Positions 32,995 to 46,305 of a stretch of DNA of 64,000 bases are shown here, one piece after another; within the stretch, counting starts at the first letter, position 1, and each line of letters opens with the position of its first letter. The position numbers and the translations under genes were made by a program. The notes beneath the pieces were generated by a model. The model did no database searches, was not told the origin of the DNA, and worked only from the letters and a program-made list of their open reading frames with translations. This DNA comes from Acanthosepion esculentum (lineage: Eukaryota > Mollusca > Cephalopoda > Sepiida > Sepiidae), in NCBI GenBank assembly GCA_964036315.1, contig OZ038479.1:58382246-58446245 (forward strand), read 5' to 3'.

Positions 32995-33262
32995 TTATGA
33001 GTTATTAACAGGAGACATTAAACACATCTTTCCACCACCCACTGAAACCAAGTAGCATATCTGATAAGTTTTTTTTAAAAAGAAAACAATTGATGCATAC
33101 CACAAATTATCTTTAAAATATAAATATTGTGATGTGGTAGGAGGAGAGGAGGACAAAGCAAGGCTGATTAATATGTACACAGTCCAGGACAGCCGGCATG
33201 GGCTCATGGTGAACGATTCTACACCTTCCTCTTTCTCAGCCAGCTCTGAGGTGGAACCTGGA
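32995..33262 (-). CDS. Candidate first coding exon with signal-peptide-like start (low confidence)
   Basis: On the minus strand an acceptor-like AATATTTTATCCAG ends at about 33263. It is followed by a short leader and ATG in good context (TTCACCATGAG, 33207). The frame reads MSPCRLSWTVYILISLALSS, a plausible signal peptide with a basic/polar start, a hydrophobic core and a small-residue end. The frame stays open to 32995 (70 codons). The sequence after about residue 30 is AT-rich and unremarkable, and a GTATGC donor-like site lies near 33100. No downstream partner exon was recognised. It could be chance. Confidence 0.25.
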
Positions 33263-34094
33263 TAAAATATTGGTAATGATTAAAAGTCGGGAGAATAGTA
33301 GAAGGCATCATGAGATATTTGAAATGACAAGCAGGGAAAAAAGAACACACATGTGGTGAAAAGTCAGTCAGCACCAGTTAATTGCGAAAAATGGGTGATG
33401 ATATGCAATGTCACAGACGATGAAGTTGGGGTTGGTGAGGGAGGGAATTAAACCTCCCAGCCAACATAACAAAAGGCCCTCCTCATGACAACAAGTCTTT
33501 GTGAAGGCAATTGTAAAGAACTGACCTAACAGATTTGAAACGTGTTTGCTTGGATTATGCAATAACATGCCAATAAGCATGCAGTAGAAACACAAATGAA
33601 GAAAAATCAATGAGACAGACAGAAACTGATCTCAAAATGAGAGGAGAATATAAAATGAACAAAAACAAAATTGAAAAGAATGGAATAGGTATAAAAAAAA
33701 GAAAAGGGAGCGGAGAGATTCCAATAATAATATGAAAAATCAAGATGAGTATCGTTTGCTTCATCCTTGCTCTCATTGATAAACACTACATAACTCCACT
33801 AAAGTAGTTATTTGTTTAAACTGATTTTTATGTTGTTCACATGTGTAGATTTTAATTATTGCAATGACTATATTGTTACCTACCAGTTATCAGCTTTATT
33901 AGTAAATATTCAAGCTTATTTTTCTTATTTTTTAGGAGTATGAAATAAAACCCATTTGCAACATTCCGGCTCTGTGTCTTTAGTATTATGCTAATATTAT
34001 AAACATATTTTCCAACTTATAACCTATTTCATTGATCCATTTTATCACCTTTCATTTACAAAGAACTTTTAGATTATCCAAAACATAGAGATAT
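33263..34094. other. No gene supported
   Basis: Minus-strand open frames at 33368-33610 and 33555-33776 are hydrophobic but low-complexity, and they arise from A-rich plus-strand sequence. No domain was recognised. Confidence 0.45.
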
Positions 34095-34195
34095 TTTTCA
34101 GGATCTTTAATAAAATGTCTCAAAACATTTTAGATATTAGTACAAAGGGAACAAATTATCTCAGACAGAATTTCAACTCTATTCACTGATTCAGT
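34095..34195 (-). repeat. Short dispersed repeat with B-box-like motif
   Basis: A copy of the element described at 13865-13960. It includes GAGTTGAAATTCTGTCTGAG on the minus strand and TTATTAAAGATCCTGAAA at its end. Confidence 0.5.
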
Positions 34196-34229
34196 TTTCT
34201 GTAGGTACTTCCACTTTTTCACTAAAAAC

Positions 34230-34940
34230 AGCAGAGCTTGATGAAAAAAAACCTCAAACTTAATATAAACAAAGTTTTATCATCAAAATGTTTGTTAAGA
34301 GGAATGACTTACGTATTTTTTACTCTTTTCTAACACATTTGAAACAGAGCTGCTGACAATGGAAATTTTAGCACTTTTTTTTTCATTAAAATAACATTAA
34401 TTTGAAAATTCTTGCAAAATTTGGACAATTGTCAGATTTTTAATGATCCTCTCAGGATTTATTCACAATTGAATGAATTTATTTTTGAAATTATTATTTT
34501 TAGAAAATTTTGGTAAAAATATTTGTTTTTTTTTTTACATTTGTTACTCCACTCTCTCTCAATTTAATGAAATTTCTAGAAAATTAAATTTCATTCTCTA
34601 AATTTGTTTTATTAGCTAAACACAGAACTCCTTGGAGAATGTAAATCACTCATTTTTTTTTTAAAACAGTTCCTAAAAATTTGCTCAGAGTCGTAAAATA
34701 AAAAATGCAATAAAACTATGACATTCTTTAATTGGATAAGCTTTTAATTGCTTTTATAAATAATAAATATTTAGGACATAGTCTGAAGAAAAAAATTTTT
34801 TCAATGGATAATGACTTTACAAGATTTGCTTTCATTTTTTAATTATAATAGTTTATAAAATTTCAAAAATCTTTTAAAAATTCTTCATTAGGTTATTGAG
34901 TGAAGACTATATTTACTAAATGAAAATTGAAAAGCTTTAT
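34230..34940 (+). repeat. AT-rich dispersed repeat copy
   Basis: Shares ordered blocks with 23880-24700, 8500-9080 and 1800-2160, for example AACAAAGTTTTATCATCAA, GAAAATTTTGGTAAAAATAT and ATGCAATAAAACTATGACAT. The class is unknown. Confidence 0.6.
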
Positions 34941-35499
34941 ACAAAAATCACACACACCAAGATTTTTAAATAATTTAAAATTTTTTTTGTGTATAAACGT
35001 GCCCATTTTGAAAATATGGATGACCATTTCTGACATTATCAGGAAATAAGATTGATGACTATAGTAAATTTAAAGTTAACATTCTTAAAATTAGATTTCA
35101 AAGTACTTAAAAATTACGTAAAAATAGCGTTCACCCATCATTTTCATGTTTTAGCAGATAAAATCCCTGTAGAACAACAACACCTCGTGTTAAGTGATTG
35201 ATGGGCAATAAAAAATATGTAAACCACCACTACTGTTTTAAAAATCTATTTCTCTATTATTTTCACCATAAAGTAAATATTTTTTTCAAATCAGATTAAT
35301 TATACTTTAAATCAACTAATATTCCTCAAATAAAATTTCAGATAAGTAGATTTTTAAAATATTACAACACTGTTGAAGCTTTAAAAATGTCTCAAATGTA
35401 TTAAACTTATGCAAATAACATCCAAAAACGACTGATCAATCAGATTAAAATCAGCCTTCATTATACAAAATAAAGGAATGGTTCATAGCCAAACTGTAA

Positions 35500-35615
35500 A
35501 AAATATGCAAAATAGAATCAGGGATCAGAGTTCAAATTCTGGCTGAGATAATGTGTGTTCATTGCATATTAATAGCCCCAAATGTTTTAATACATATTAT
35601 TAAAAGACCCTGAAA
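35500..35615 (+). repeat. Short dispersed repeat with B-box-like motif, plus copy
   Basis: The clearest copy of the family: GATCAGAGTTCAAATTCTGG, then CTGAGATAATGTGTGTTC, then CCCCAAATGTTTTAATAC and AAAGACCCTGAAA. It abuts the LINE fragment that starts at about 35620. Confidence 0.5.
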
Positions 35616-35619
35616 AAGG

Positions 35620-36545
35620 AATGTTCTTAATAAATTACTTGGCATCTACACTGACAACACTACCATTTACTCCTACCTCAATACTAAGGTTGATCAGTCC
35701 AACAAGGTCAAAATGGCAGCTGATATACAAAACGACCTCCAGTCCGTTGTTAACTGGGGCAAAAGATGGCTTGTCAATATTAATGCCTCCAAAACTAAAC
35801 TTCTCTCTCTAATCATCTGAGAGATCCCTCTCTGCCCTCCATCATCATGGCCGATATTATACTCCAGGAAAGTGACTCATTCCACTTTCTCTGGCTTAGG
35901 TTCTCAGCTGACATGAAATGGAAAGTCTGTATCGAATCTATTGCTGAGAAAGTCAGTTCACTGTATCAGGCAAGACAATTCTTCTCTCCCGAATCTATCT
36001 TGCATCTATTCATCCAGGCTCAGAATATTGCTGCTATATATGCCTGTGCTATTTACCTAGAGCTCCTTGATAAGATCCAAAGAAGAATCAGCAATATTAT
36101 TGGTCCTGATCTGGTGGCTCAGCTTCTGTCACTTGCTCATTGCCATAAGGTTGCCTCTCTGTATTTTCTTTTGTAAATACTTTCATGGTAACTGTTCGGA
36201 TGAGCTCTTTGCTAAGGTATCTAGACTGAATTTGAGCACAATACTAGAATGTGGTGATATCACTTCAATTTACAGTCGAGCTAGCTAGATGTAGCTGTAA
36301 CTTCTACGCTAAGAGTTTCTTTTCTCGCACCTCTCACTTGTTGAACTCCTTTCTGGCTCCATGTTTTCCAGCCAACTTCAATCGGCAAGAATATAAATGC
36401 AATGGCATTTGCTATCCTCCTGAAAGCTCTTTTCTCTTTCTAGTCATTACTAAGGTTTCTGTTCCGAATTCGTCCACATCCTGTCACCCCTTGCGTGTTA
36501 GTGGCTGTGCTGCCTTGCATGGGGTGACACTGATTAACAAATATA
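35620..36545 (+). mobile_element. LINE family 1, RT palm to 3' end (longest copy)
   Basis: Begins in the reverse-transcriptase palm: LGIYTDNTTIYSYLNTKVDQ, where the catalytic A/F-D-D box is changed to TDN. It continues with LQSVVNWGKRWLVNINASKT and LLSL, then IILQESDSFHFL, ARQFFSPESILH, LELLDKIQRRISNIIGPDL, SHLLNSFLAPCFPANFN, and the family tail CACCCCTTGCGTGTTAGTGG. It is 5'-truncated, with frameshifts near 35815 and 36180. It has the EN-RT architecture of Jockey/CR1-type LINEs (tentative). Confidence 0.85.
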
Positions 36546-36585
36546 AAAATAAATTCAAATTTGTATTTACCTGATTCATGTATAC

Positions 36586-38116
<1,531 letters not shown>

Positions 38117-40040
38117 CTGGGAAATAAAAGTAACAAAAGTTAACAGGGAAAGTGAATAATATATAAAATTTGTTTATACACATTTTTTAACACATACATT
38201 AAGTATACATTAAGGTTAGTTGAGATGAGTACAGGAACACAATCATGCAGCAGCCAGGAAAGATCAATAGAAAAATAAAGTTTACCTTAAATAATTTTCT
38301 TTGGAGTTGAGAAGAATATACAAATAAAATGGTATTTTGGAAAGTTTTCAAATATCTAAAATATTCTTTTAGAGATTATTATTTCAACTTATAAACATTT
38401 TGATAAAATACACTTATCCAACAGTATGGCAATTTTAAATAAAGTCTTGAAAACTAATAAAAAGCAGATTCAATTAGGCATAAATCTTGAAGTAAAGCAA
38501 AAAGCACTAAATTTAAGGTATAAAGATCAAATGAAGTTTTGCTTTTTACTTGAAAGAAAAGACAAAATAGAGAATCAGTTTAAAATATCAAGTAATAAAT
38601 TATGTTTGTTCTATCTTGTTGTCTAAAGATGGTTTATTTCAATCTGGTAATTATTAGTTTGTTGATATGAACCAAACATTTCAGTTGGATATCAACACAA
38701 GGAAAAAATCTTGCATTAATTTCATTTTTATCAAATTCTTTGCAACATTAATAAGAAAAAAAAAAATCTGATATAAAAATCAATTTACATCCATTCTATA
38801 CAACCCCGGACATTTTTAAAGTGATAGTATGAAGTGTTTATCCATAAGGGAAAAACAATCCATGGCTTTCAAAATCTGCTACAAACCAAGTTAATTTTTT
38901 TTTTTTTTTAGAAAATTCCATTTTAAATTTTGCAAGGGAAGGAATTTAATGTGATTACCTCACCAAATTCATTTACGTATAAAATCCTAATGTCATGGAC
39001 ATCTTCAAAATGTAGAAATATTCAATGGAGAAATTGTTTAACTTTTATCCAACAATATACTATAGGATGTACATAAAAAAAATGTCTATGTAAATTTTGC
39101 TCTCTTCTACAAATTTGTCATAAAATGTAACAGCACCTCATCATAAAAATGTTGGAAAATTTAAATGAAGTCACTCATGTCAAGTGTTCAATAGGTAAAA
39201 ATATTTAAAAATGGTTCCCACATGCAACTGTCAATTTAATGAAAATTTCAGCACTTATTTATTAATGAAATGTGTTAGTCATGGGATATAATTGATTTTT
39301 ATTTTTGAATTTTGTAAAATAAAAATCATAAAATTTTTAATAATTCTTAAAACTCATCTTTATATCAAGCTTTTCAGCAATAACCAAGATGTGATTTTAA
39401 TGTAAACTATGCAACCTTAAAAATTCAGGCCAAAGCTGAAAAGCCCTTCATAGACGGCCATCTCAGTTATTTAACTGAAGCTTCTTTGTTTGAGAAACTA
39501 ATTAATCATGTCTGTTGCCCAGATGGAAGTCTATATAAACGGAGTATGAATACACGGAAATCAATTGAAGATACAATGTTAGGGAACTAGAGTTCGAGAT
39601 AATTGCCCAGAGAGATCTTCAGAGTGGGTGCTTTGCAAAAACTGGCATGTCTCAGTCAAACATTGTACACTACAGAAAATCTGCCACTAAGATGTTAGCA
39701 TCACCAGCACTACTTAAGAAACAAATGTTTCTCAGTGCCTCAAAGATAGAAAAGTAGTGATTGAGACGAAACTGCACCATAGCTGTTGTATGAATTTTAC
39801 ATTCCACCATTAATTGATTTTTCAACAGTATTGTTTCTACAGCTAGCACATTTATACCTGTTTTAGCAAGCTTGCCATACACTGAAGAAACAGTACAATT
39901 GAAATCTTGCCCACATCAACAAAGACAGCCTATTAAGGTGAATATTACACCCCAGTGGGTACCCAATGAAATAAATTCACTAGATGACACATTCCAGTGA
40001 AGGAAATAAACCAGCAAAATTAATTCCACCTTCATCAAAA
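38117..40040. other. Intron-like and AT-rich DNA, no gene
   Basis: 38140-38290 resembles segments at 43545-43650, 43700-43800 and 44370-44480 (GAAAGTGAATAATATATAAA, GATACATTAAGG-like blocks). It is therefore a duplicated sequence upstream of the zinc-finger exon. The remainder (38300-40040) is anonymous. Confidence 0.5.
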
Positions 40041-40044
40041 TGTA

Positions 40045-40860
40045 GCTTAAACAACTTTGGCTAAAGGTGTTTTATTGTTGAAAGACAAAAATCACCAAAT
40101 AATTAATGGTACATCCAAGGAAATCACAAGTTGATGCTGACATAAAAAGTGGGAAAAATGTAAAGATGCCTGGGAAAGAATTCAGCAGCATAGAAAGAGA
40201 CACGAGAAAGCCTTTTGTCAGTCAGAAATGAAAAACAGGAGGTAAACAAAGTTAAAAAATACAAGTGGAATAGAACCATACTGATAAGAATGGAAATGAT
40301 AGAACTCAGATCACAATCTGAAATGTAGACAAATAAGTGCAATGTGACTGAGCATGTCCCTGGTCAAATGCAGCACTCACTTTGAAACAACCTACCAGCA
40401 AAAACTGTTTCAAGCTGTAGATCAGGAGAAGTGAGCCATGGGTGAAATAATGCTAATCTGGACACAAGCTGAAGCTTAAACAATTTTGGCTGAAGAGGTT
40501 TTATTGTTGAAAGATGAAAAACACCAAGTGATATGTCCAAGGGAATCACAAGGTGATGAATATAAAAAGTGGAAGTATGAAAGTATGAAAGTAAAGATGC
40601 TTTCGAAACAATGAAAGAGTAAGTCGTTAGTCAAATCCAATACATACTCCAACCAGCAGAAGTTGTTTCAAGGCGTAGCTTAAGGGTTAAGAGAGCCATG
40701 GGTAAGATAATGCTAATTGGACACAAGCTAAAGCTTAAACAACTTTGGCTGAAGGTGTTTTATTGTTGAAAGATAAAAAATACCAAGCGGTTAAGGCAAT
40801 AAAAAAAAATGTTTACAAAAATTCATGACACTAATAAGCTTTAAGAAAGCTTTTTGTTAA
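40045..40860 (+). repeat. Diverged tandem repeat, three copies
   Basis: The block CTTAAACAACTTTGGCT to GTGTTTTATTGTTGAAAGA occurs at about 40047, 40475 and 40737. The interval 40340-40475 corresponds to 40610-40735 (GAGCCATGGGT, ATAATGCTAAT, GGACACAAGCT). The period between the last two copies is about 263 bp. No coding function is seen. Confidence 0.75.
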
Positions 40861-40924
40861 TCAGGAATCAAAACCAACTGACTGTCTTTCCCAGCTTACA
40901 AGACACATTTTCCTGAAAAATATG

Positions 40925-41115
40925 AGGATACATGACACAGTGAATAAAGGTGTTAGTTAGATCCAGTGACAGGACCCAAAGAGTGTGAGTTAAGGCAGTG
41001 GAGAACTTGGAGAGGGGAATTAACAGGAGATAACTGATATCCATTAGACATGACACATGGAACTAGAACAGTCTACCACAGCAAGCGAAATAAAGGGTTC
41101 AATTCAACATTCTGT
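40925..41115 (+). mobile_element. SINE family A, degraded partial copy
   Basis: Head ATGACACAGTGAATAAAGGT, then GATCCAGTGACAGGACCC and GAGTGTGAGTTAAGGCAGTG, then ACATGGAACTAGAACAGTC and AATAAAGGGTTCAATTC. It ends before the CTGAAGA box. Confidence 0.7.
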
Positions 41116-41515
41116 TAAAAAGACAAAAAATATCAAAGCAAGTTTTCTGGAAACAATGCATTACATCAAAATATTACTTATTCATTCCTTTATTAGTATA
41201 CAAAAAATAAAATCTATACATGCAATACAAAGAAAGTTATAACAATTTTAAAACAGGTGTTTATGTTTTTGAGCCCTAAAACAAAAATAAAGTGGCAAGG
41301 GGAACAATTCTAGAAAGTAATTAGCGTGATAAAGGTTAAAATTAACTATTGCACATGAAAATCAGTGATGCTATATCTTAAAAAATATAAAATGTATTAA
41401 ACTTAGAAAAAATTAACAATTGCACAGACTTCATTACACAAAATAAAGGAAAGGTTTCTAATATTTAGTTGAAATAAATCAAATTTCATACTTACCCAAT
41501 TGTTTAACATATGAG
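41116..41515. other. No gene recognised
   Basis: AT-rich sequence immediately downstream of the next zinc-finger locus, whose 3' end is on the minus strand. Confidence 0.5.
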
Positions 41516-42004
41516 TTTATTTCATTCATGTACAAAAAAAAATACACCTCATTTGTTATATGCTTCTATTTGCTGTATTCTGGATATTGAAATTTATGAT
41601 TAACCTGCATAAAATTATTTTATATTTTCTCTATTTTGCTTCTATTGCAAATTTCAATGAAAATGAATATTTGTACAATTCAGTTGTGATTTTGCAGGTA
41701 GCTTTTATACTTAGGTGCATTAGAAATGTTAATTCACAAACTTGTTAAAAATAGTTTGTGTTAGCATTTTTATTTTTAAATGTAGAATACATAAAAAAAT
41801 ACTGACGAACAAGAGTAAGCTTCATCAGATTGGCATATTTGTGGGTGCATTTTCAGCTGCGAATTCCATTAAAACTCAAATTCACATAATTCACAAGATT
41901 AAGCGTCTGTCCAGTGTGTAGTATAATTCTTTTCAAACTTAAAGTATTTTACAAGAGAATTTTCTATCCATTATCTGCAAAAGTTTTTTTTTTGTTTAAA
42001 TAAG

Positions 42005-42263
42005 TTACATTTTCAAATTCTGACTCACACATTTCACAAAAATATGGTGTTTGTGTAGTAAGTTGTGTGTTTGTACATGGAGCAGCAAAAAGTGCAGATA
42101 AAAAAAATTTATACAGGATACATATCCTATGTGTTTACATGTGGTTTGCCAATGCTGACATCTCAGAAAATGCAAATTTGCTAATGCCACAAGAAGGGTT
42201 CTCTCCAGTAAGGATTTGAGGATGATACAGAAAAAACCCACAAACTTTGAATGTATATCTTTT
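42005..42263 (-). pseudogene. Relic fingers downstream of the 9-finger array
   Basis: Minus-strand fragments such as KRYTFKVCGFF and FAFSEMSALANHM are finger-like but frameshifted, and directly follow the linker stop. Confidence 0.65.
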
Positions 42264-43040
42264 CTAATGAGTGTGTACTTGCATATGGCGCCCCAAATAG
42301 GACTTCCGTGAAAATGAAGATCCACAAACTTCACATGAATATTGTTTTTTTCCTCTATGTGTTCGCATATGCTGCTCCAAATGTGTCTTGAGTGAAAATG
42401 TAGATTCACAAACATCACAGGAATAGGCTTTCTCTCCAGTGTGTGTTTGTATATGGCGATCCAAAGATGTCTTCTGAGCAAAGGCAGATCTACAAACTTC
42501 ACAGGTATATGGTTTCTCTCCAGTGTGTGTACGCATATGGCATACCAAATGTGACTTCCGTGAAAATGCAGATTCACAATTTTCACAAGTGTATGGTTTC
42601 ACTCCAGCGTGTGATCGCCTATGGCACTCCAAATTTGACTTCTGTGCAAATGCAGATCCACAAAGTTCACATGTATATGGTTTCTCACCAGTGTGTACTC
42701 GGATATGATTCTCCAAATGTGACTTCAATGAAAATGCATAGCCACAAATTTCACAAGTATATGGTTTCTCTCCAGTGTGTTTTCTCATATGGCATGCTAA
42801 ATTTGACTTCTGTGAAAATGCAGATCCACAAAATTCACATGAATATGGTTTCTCTCCAGTGTGTGTTCGAATATGGTGCTCTAAATGTGCCTTCAATGAA
42901 AATGCAAACCCACAAACTTCACAAGCATATGGTTTCCCTCCAGTGTGTGCCTGCATATGGTTGACCAAATCTGATTTCCATGAAAATGTAGATGCACAAA
43001 TGTCACAAGAGTATGATTTCTTTCCAGTGTTTGTTAGCAT
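42264..43040 (-). CDS. C2H2 zinc-finger protein, 9 intact fingers
   Basis: The 258-codon open frame contains nine consecutive 28-residue C2H2 units after a nine-residue lead (MLTNTGKKS). All nine keep C-x2-C-x12-H-x3-H, with TGEKPY-type linkers (variants TGGKP, AGVKP and RGKKQ). The predicted role is nucleic-acid binding in the nucleus; the target is unknown. The initiating Met is itself part of a degraded finger (HMLTN), so the true start may lie elsewhere or the gene may be a recently truncated copy. The frame ends THTH then TAG, where the TAG occupies the linker Glu position (42264-42266). Finger remnants continue on both sides. All nine fingers being intact suggests recent purifying selection. 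Confidence 0.7.
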   Translation of the reverse strand: MLTNTGKKSYSCDICASTFSWKSDLVNHMQAHTGGKPYACEVCGFAFSLKAHLEHHIRTHTGEKPYSCEFCGSAFSQKSNLACHMRKHTGEKPYTCEICGYAFSLKSHLENHIRVHTGEKPYTCELCGSAFAQKSNLECHRRSHAGVKPYTCENCESAFSRKSHLVCHMRTHTGEKPYTCEVCRSAFAQKTSLDRHIQTHTGEKAYSCDVCESTFSLKTHLEQHMRTHRGKKQYSCEVCGSSFSRKSYLGRHMQVHTH

Positions 43041-43270
43041 GATATAACCACATGAACTTCAGTGATGATCCACAAACTTCATAAGAATATGGTTTTTACT
43101 TGCTTTTGTCTATAGATATGTGTCACCAAATGCAATTTTATTGAAGATACATATGCATAAATATCACAAGAATATTGTTTCTCTCCAGTGTGAGTGTGTT
43201 TCAATATGAAACATCAAATATGATTTTATTAGAAATATTTTCAAACTTCCAAAAGGGTATGACTTCTAAT
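43041..43270 (-). pseudogene. Relic fingers upstream of the 9-finger array
   Basis: Minus-strand stretches around TCTTGTGATATTTATGC and GAAGTTTGTGGATCATCA are finger-derived but carry indels and stops. Confidence 0.6.
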
Positions 43271-43534
43271 TTTTATTCAGATGTAACACTGCTTTTTGGA
43301 GAAAAGACAAACCACACATTTCAAAGTATGTTTTTTGTCAGTTAATATTCACTGTGATGCTTTTGAAATTGAAGATAAACAACATTTACATGAATATGAC
43401 AGCATGTATTTCTCTATTCTTGATGGAAAATATCGATTCTTCTTTTCTTTCATTTAAATTCCCAATAATAAGTTTTTATGTATATCATGATTTTCTGTAA
43501 AGCTGAAATATCTGCAAAGAAAAATAAGATACAT

Positions 43535-44600
43535 TAAGAAAGTGAATAAGAATTCCGTTTATATTCTACTAGATACATGTAGTTATCTATTGAGGTGACT
43601 GTAGTCTAATACAAGGACACAATAACCAGTCAGAGAAGATCATATCTACAATGTTTTTTCTATTTCTTTGCATATCAATACAGCTGAATAATGAACTGTC
43701 CTCTCAGTGTATAATATATAAAATCATTTTATACTGTAATACATGTAGCTATATATTAAGGTTAGTTTAATCTGGCACAAGGACATAAGCATCTGTCAGA
43801 GAAGATCAAACACATTGCTGCAGACAACAGTCTGTGAAACAAGATTGTTTAACCATCAATGCTTGTCCAGTATATAAATGGTTATATCTGCACAAAAATG
43901 TATTCAACAGAATGTAATAGTTTTCATATGTACAATTTTTTCTATTTCTTTGGATATCAATAGAGTTGAAAACATTTTTGCTAGTTTTATGCTGCAATAA
44001 TGAAATGCCTACAAAACTTAAAATCATTGAAAATTGAAACATTTCTTTCTTCAAGGATGCATCATTACAGTGAGTAAATGAACCAATTGTTTTTGATAGT
44101 GTGAAGTGAAATGGTCCATACATCTACTCAGCTGAACCAAAAATACATACCAATCATGTCAGGCTGGATGGTAACATGGAATAATCAACTTTTATAAAAT
44201 AAATATTACATGAACATTTTATCATATATTTCTCTGGTCTTGATGGAAACTAAAGCATCTTGTTTTCTTTCATTTAAATTTCCAATAATAACAGTTTTTA
44301 TACATATGTTTTTTTTCGGTACAGCTGAAACATCTGTGAAGAAAAAAAAAAAAATATTAACTGAGACAGTGAATAATATATGAAATCAGTTTATATTGTT
44401 ATAGATACATGTAATTATAGACTAAGTCTAGTTTAACCCAGCACAGAGACACAATAAGAGAGAAACCAGGAAAGTTCAAACTCTGACCATCTGACAATTC
44501 TTTTCTATTTCTCTGGATATCAATAGAGTTGAAAATGTTTTTGCTAATTTTATGCTGCAATAATGAAACACCCAATAAGTTTACAGCCATTAAAAGTTGG
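43535..44600 (-). repeat. Duplicated upstream (intronic) segments of the zinc-finger locus
   Basis: Two block types recur. One contains TATCAATAGAGTTGAAAA and TTTATGCTGCAATAATGAAA (about 43945-44010 and 44515-44570, with a diverged trace at 43665-43700). The other contains ATACATGTAGTTAT or its variants, followed by a CAAGGACACAATAA-like run (43570-43630, 43740-43790, 44400-44455). Homology to 38140-38290 shows this is shared by zinc-finger paralogues. Confidence 0.65.
44150..44333 (-). pseudogene. Extra copy of the zinc-finger 5' UTR exon start, no array
   Basis: The acceptor TTTTTTTTCTTCACAG is followed by ATGTTTCAGCTGTACC and ATTGGAAATTTAAATGAAAG, homologous to the exon start at 43511. 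No fingers follow before 43511. It may be a dead duplicate or an alternative 5' exon of the 9-finger gene. Confidence 0.55.
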
Positions 44601-46305
44601 GCAAACTTGGATCTTCATACTCAAAAAAAAAAAAATTACTGTCAAAAGGACAGTTTTCCCCCATTGACACTGCTGTTATTTTAACTAGCTTCAAGGTGTC
44701 AAGGGAAAAATGCTCAATATTTCTTAAATGTACTAGTCTTTTTCAATTTTTTCTTGTTTTTTTTGTTAGCTTCAATCTAATTAGCAAACTACACTAGGTT
44801 AAATTGAGGTTTTCTTTTGTTGTTTTAAAAATGTCTAAAATAAATCTTTATTTAAATCTGGTTTAACTTTAGGCTATAATTTTTCAAATAAAATTCAAAT
44901 TTCACATTAGAGAATATTTTTAAGGAATTTCTATCAAAACTAAAGAAAAATTAAATAAAAATAAACAAATATCACACCAATAATTTCATAAATCCATTTC
45001 TTTTAATAAATATATATGAAATTTTAACATAATCCACGATGCACATTTAACTTGACAGAGCAAAGTTAAATGAAAATACAAATATTTTTTATCAATGATA
45101 TGTAAATACTCACAATTCAGCTGTATGGTAGCCCATAAAGAGACAAAATCAATGCACTCCTGTACATGATACATGATTAAGTGTTGACATAGCCATTTTT
45201 GTAGTCTCTCATCACCTCTAGTCAGATTGTCACACTTTAACTCTCAGTGGCACCGGTATTTACTATCATCTTTTTCTTTTTATACTAGCATCAATAAAAA
45301 AAAAAATAACAATAAATAAAGCATTTGAAACGTCTTCAAGTTCTTAAGATTCACATAGAAACAAATTTCTTCTATTATACTAATTTTTTTTTTTTTGGTT
45401 CCCAAAGGTGTGGGTCATGTTTGGAGTAGAAAAAAAGGTCTCTACACAAACACAACCATATTGAGACATCATATATACTGGCACTGTCACAACATCAGGT
45501 ATGTCTAGTGCAAGATAGGTGAAGACATCAGTCTTAAGGTTGATTTTGTCCCTTTAGACTGGTCGCTTTATCAAGACTAAAGAACGCAGTCTACTCTATT
45601 ATTTAGACTGTCTGGCAAAAGCAAGCAAGAGAGTCTGCATAGGTATTTAGCTGCAAGCTGGCAAAAGATGGATCCATGTTTTTCTGATAGCATTAGCGCA
45701 AAGTGACAAGTGAATCTGAACACTGCATGACAATTCCAATTTCTGTACCAATAACATTATGCCATCTGCCAGTGCCAGATTGAGGCAATGAGGCTAATTA
45801 GTTTCATAAGGAAATTTAATTAAAAGAAAAGCAAACTGTAACAAATTTAACTAATTAATATTTACTTTTCATTTCTTTTAGCAACTAATGTCATAAAACA
45901 TTTGACACCTGCAAACATCATGCCCACTCTAACATGAACACCTGAGCTTTACATTTTTAAAACTTAACCAAACATCAGGAAATTATTCAATTTCAATGTA
46001 AATTTCAGCACTTATTAATGAACTGTGTGCTAGTAAAGGGACATAATTCAGGATGTTATTTTTTCAATTTTATTTTTGATCTTCCATAAAATAAAAAAAC
46101 AAACAAAAATCAAACACTTGCATAAATGATTTTTTAAAAGAATTTTCACAATTGAATATGGTATTTGATTAACTTCATTTTGATTAATTCTATTCTTAGT
46201 TCGACTTTTAAGTGTCCTCCAAGTTTTTATGCATTATATAGGCACTGCCAACAACTTCCTAAAAAAGCAACAAAAAAAAATGAAACCCCAAAGAGCACAT
46301 TTTAA
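44601..46305. other. No gene recognised; AT-rich
   Basis: Anonymous sequence. The GC-richer patch at 45400-45800 has no recognisable domain. A repeat fragment lies at 45960-46130, resembling 39200-39330. Confidence 0.45.

Larger units (their letters stand above)
41516..43511 (-). other. Predicted terminal exon of C2H2 gene (minus strand)
   Basis: The acceptor TTTTTCTTTGCAG (ending at 43512 on the plus-strand coordinate) is followed by the family 5' UTR (CAGAAAATCATGATATAC, then GGGAATTTAAATGAAAG). A relic finger zone (43041-43270), the open array (42264-43040), relic fingers (42005-42263) and the 3' UTR with AATAAA at 41516-41521 follow. Confidence 0.6.

Noticed and set aside
33555..33776. 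Hydrophobic minus-strand frame as a membrane protein
   Set aside because: The hydrophobicity comes from T-rich codons of A-rich DNA; there is no domain and no splice context.
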